From: Collodictyon triciliatum
Lineage: Eukaryota > CRuMs
Assembly: GCA_043381765.1 (NCBI GenBank)
Contig: JBHJMP010001520.1
Span: 1 to 22,044 of the forward strand
DNA: 22,044 nt
Direction of reading: 5' to 3'
The translations under genes and the position numbers were made by a program. A model generated the notes under the pieces. It saw nothing but the letters and a program-made list of their open reading frames with translations, was not told the origin of the DNA and searched no databases. This document shows, piece by piece, positions 19,478-22,044 of this stretch (positions are counted from its first letter, which is position 1; each line of letters starts with the position of its first letter).

Positions 19478-20098
19478 AATAAAGATAGGCCAAAGCTGGC
19501 AAAGTCTCCCAACAATGCACACTTTGCAGCAACGGTGATGAATCCATTGAGCACACGTTTGTGCAATGCCCCTTCGCTCAAAACCTGCGCGAAACAGCCA
19601 GTGAGATTATTTGGTTGACCCTCAAGACGGCTGCGGCTGTTGGCCCAATCCAGGCAATATTTGGGCCTCTTCAACAACTGCGTCCAGATGCAAGAAAAAA
19701 AAAACATTCTGGGCAGTGACGCGAGGCTATTTGCTATGGACTTTGTGGATAGCGCGCATATACTCACACAAAGCAAGACTCAACAACCAGCCACCCATTC
19801 CTGATAATAGGTTGGATGACATCATACAAATCTCTTTCCTCAATAGCTTTCTTCGCCACCTGCACGCTCTCTAATACTAAGACCCTGTGAGAAGAGATAT
19901 GTAGAAGAGGCTGAGAAAGATATTAAACCTCGCCTTGTATCTCTTATGCAAGCACAAGACCCAGGCTACAGGCCAAACCGCAGGATGCAATTGCTGATTA
20001 CCGACTACTTCTCCGCCACCCGGCCACCAAGTAGCGTCCATGTAAACGATGGCCAGCGAACCAAAGCCAAAATCTTCACCATCCTGCTCAAAACTTGA
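19478..20098 (+). pseudogene. 3' end of a LINE (non-LTR retrotransposon) ORF2 with zf-RVT domain
   Basis: The sequence encodes the final part of a LINE reverse-transcriptase protein. After AKAGKVSQQ comes the reverse-transcriptase-associated zinc-binding domain CTLC...H....C (cysteines at codons 19516, 19525 and 19567, histidine 19552) with the typical ESIEHTFVQCPF sequence. Further downstream are TFWAVTRGYLLWTLWIARIY and RLDDIIQISFLN, then a C-terminal part (RYVEEAEKDIKPRLVSL, YRPNRRMQLLITDYF, AKIFTILLKT) ending at TGA 20096-20098. Three reading frames are needed: one break is at the A run 19695-19704, another near 19875-19890. The reverse-transcriptase core and endonuclease are missing, as expected for a 5'-truncated insertion; the truncation point touches the GGAAA array. 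The copy is dead. Its GC-rich codons contrast with the AT-rich surroundings, suggesting it came from a distinct element family. Confidence 0.85.
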
Positions 20099-20100
20099 AG

Positions 20101-20106
20101 AATAAA
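20101..20106 (+). terminator. AATAAA after the LINE ORF
   Basis: AATAAA followed by further A lies two bases after the LINE stop codon and may be the element's own polyadenylation signal or the start of its A-rich tail. The sequence after about 20112 looks unrelated, so this may be close to the 3' end of the insertion. Confidence 0.4.
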
Positions 20107-20234
20107 AAACAAGCTATTTTTAAAATATTCACAACTTTTCTACATGAGGTCATTTCAGGCTAGCATACAAATCCTTCGATTTAATTTATATTTTATCCGC
20201 AAGTCCACCTGTGCCCGCGTTTGAATCCCGAAGC

Positions 20235-20416
20235 ATGGAATCAATTTTAGACCTTAATTGTCTGTTGGAAAATAGAAGTTCATTGATTAATGACATACAG
20301 CGACATTGGCAAACTTCTACTCTATGTCGTACACAGACACCGTCAGACTTACTCGACACTACAATTCCTAAACATGTGACAAACCAGAGCAGTTCAAAAA
20401 TATCAAAATATAGGAG
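20235..20416 (+). other. Isolated exon-like open frame
   Basis: From ATG 20235 the frame MESILDLNCLLENRSSLI continues to SKISKYRR, where a good donor (GGAG|GTACTT) follows at 20417. The frame is also open some way upstream of the ATG. It looks like a coding exon in composition, but I find no partner exon before the 3' end of the minus-strand esterase gene at 20611. It could be an exon of a gene fragment or a transposon piece. The rest of 20107-20610 shows nothing recognisable. Confidence 0.25.
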
Positions 20417-20610
20417 GTACTTTTTGAGATGTTTGTGAATTCAAAATGTATTGGTATCTTTTCAACCCCGACATCTAAACAGATGTTATAACAACAACAC
20501 CTCAATTTCAAACCCTTGTTAATAGTTTATGAAATTCAAACATATTCTTTTCGTATCTAGTAATTGTTTTGTGAAGGCATACTAATTCACAAACCATGAA
20601 TCATATTGTT

Positions 20611-21726
20611 TTATCTCGTGGTGCATAATATCAAACCCAACAAATATTTAAATATCCAATCAACCACACTTTCTTGGAAATGAATGTGATCGTACAACAG
20701 GCCACTATCAAGGGCAGACGAAGTCATGAAGGACCTCCTGAAATATGGTATTCCATATTTCCGAACAAATTCGTATTGAATCTCATTAATTTGATCAGTA
20801 CATTTACTGTGCATTGAGGCTTGGTTATCAATCCAAATTTTGGGGCCCTTAAAGTTTGCATGAAGGTGATGAAAGAACTGCTTAAGCTCCTCTTTAATGC
20901 CGGTTAAATTACTTTTACGAGCGCAATCGTGAATTCCGAAAGAGAACACAAATAAATCCGGCTGCTTGAGATGAAGTACTTTCTCAAAAAGGTATCTATC
21001 ATAGTCATCGAAGCTGAACATTTTCCAATCGAATGTAACGTGGTAACCATTAGTCTGATTCGGATAGAATTCACACGTCACTAGAGCTTTGGCACAACCT
21101 TTAGTGTTACATGAACTTCTTTGCTGCGTGTAGCAATAGTCGCTATATTCTAGACCTATGTAAAGTGATCAATAAACGAAGAATAGCATTAACCAAAGGA
21201 TTCATGTATACCTTTGAATTCCTGAAATGTGTAATTTCTAAACATGCCCCCAGCGTAGAGATAGGCCTTGACCTATTGGTATAATGTCGAAAAAACAACC
21301 ATAAATTCATAAGTTTTGTGTCAGTATGCTTCATAATAATTTTTATGAGTAAAATTTACAAAAAAACTTTCGATGGAGCGTTCTTGGTTTTACATTGAAA
21401 ATAGCTATTACCAACTGTCTAGTAGTTGAATCACCATAAAAATAAATCCATTTCTTCGCTAATGGACGTATTAGTTCACTGATGTTGCCAGAGAGGACAG
21501 CCGGAAAGGGATACATCTCTATGTCGTTGTCATGAAACACTGCTACGTTTTTATTGTTCTTGTTCCACCATCCAGAAGGTGATATGGAAGAACAGTCCCT
21601 CCAGGAATGTGATCGACTGTTAATACCTCTTCTAACCTCGTGAGGTATACCTAGCAGAAACCAAGAACAGAAGAGTAAAGTCGCCAATGTATCCATTCGC
21701 ATGGTGGCTCCATCATAGAAGGGCAT
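20611..21726 (-). CDS. Secreted SGNH/PC-esterase-like protein, 3 exons
   Basis: Exons 21726-21394, 21272-21212, 21155-20611; phases 0, 1, end; 312 residues. The N-terminus has a hydrophobic signal peptide (MDTLATLLFCSWFLLGIP), so the product should enter the ER; the second ATG (residue 9) gives a more typical signal. Catalytic blocks of the SGNH hydrolase fold are in order: GDS with nucleophile S100 in FYGDSTTRQL, block III GIHD at 205-208, and block V D287-x-x-H290 in YDHIHF. Several Cys (139, 147, 152, 159) between blocks I and III suggest disulphides. The block I sequence and spacing resemble the PC-esterase group (NXPE, CASD1/Cas1p and trichome-birefringence-like proteins), which add or remove O-acetyl groups on glycans; substrate here is unknown. 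The donor after N111 was chosen because the block I helix then continues; a donor 18 bases upstream (TTG|GTAATA) is in phase too. Confidence 0.8.
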
Positions 21727-22044
21727 CGCGAGACTTAACCGATGTCTAAAATTTGATATCAGATGTCTTGACTTACCGGCAGTACGTTGGGGTTACCCTC
21801 ACATTGTGTCACTGAGCAACTGTGTTGTGACAAACTCTTCTGTCTGTTATATAGACAGAGAGTTATAAAAGGAGCTTCATTTAACCATCTTATGAATTTT
21901 AGAATTTCTGATACCAATAGTTTTTTTTATTCTAAAAGTCTTAGATGTTGAGCCCGTCTCAACAATCTTTCATTCAACCATCAGGCAAGTAGTTCCAAAG
22001 TAGGTGGTGATGTGTGGGAGATAGAAAAGAAAAACAGGGATAAA
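21727..22044 (-). promoter_or_regulatory. Upstream region of the esterase gene
   Basis: No gene is seen. On the minus strand a TATATA-like element lies at about 21847-21853 and a TTTATAA element at about 21863-21869, roughly 120-145 bases before the start codon; either could be a TATA box. The rest is AT-rich without recognisable structure. Confidence 0.3.

Noticed and set aside
19165-19776. Minus-strand Phe-Leu-Ser-Phe-Pro frames and the plus-strand Lys-Gly-Lys-Glu-Arg frame
   Set aside because: Produced by the GGAAA array, where every frame is open; the flanks are antisense to the LINE fragment.

Overview
This is a stretch of eukaryotic nuclear DNA. It is AT-rich and full of introns and simple-sequence arrays. 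Protein-coding genes are split by GT...AG introns, mostly about 50-470 bases long, and reading frames only close when these are removed. The gene set (a Golgi ArfGAP, a VIT/VWA protein, a secreted SGNH esterase, a Fanzor remnant and a LINE remnant) fits a free-living protist or an early-diverging fungus. I cannot name the organism from sequence alone. Exon joins were worked out by hand from splice sites and reading phase. Each multi-exon model closes in frame, but the ends of individual exons remain predictions.

Layout, left to right: an A6-7C tandem array (1-113); an ArfGAP2/3 (Glo3-type) gene on + (453-3815, 10 exons, 443 residues); a possible small two-helix membrane protein gene on - whose second exon lies inside ArfGAP intron 6 (2899-4137); a very large coiled-coil protein gene on - (4289-12629, 25 exons, about 1590 residues), convergent with ArfGAP; a short pyrimidine-rich divergent promoter region; a small gene on + of about 80 residues (12817-13351); and a VIT + VWA domain protein on - (13456-16055, 6 exons, 697 residues).

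The region 16200-20600 is accessory. It holds a GC-richer orphan open frame (16200-16475), a frameshifted Fanzor gene on - (about 16700-18600), a pure GGAAA array of about 39 copies, and directly after the array the last part of a LINE reverse-transcriptase ORF with its CCHC-type zinc-binding domain (to 20098). An isolated exon-like frame follows. The window ends with a secreted SGNH/PC-esterase-like gene on - (20611-21726, 3 exons, 312 residues).

The genes do not form a pathway. ArfGAP (COPI traffic) and the secreted esterase both relate to the secretory route, but nothing links their regulation. The main discovery candidate is the Fanzor copy: a eukaryotic relative of TnpB, the RNA-guided nuclease family. 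It still shows the conserved blocks of the protein but is broken by several frameshifts and stops and has changes at its RuvC acidic positions. The second is the possible antisense membrane-protein gene nested through the 3' half of ArfGAP.
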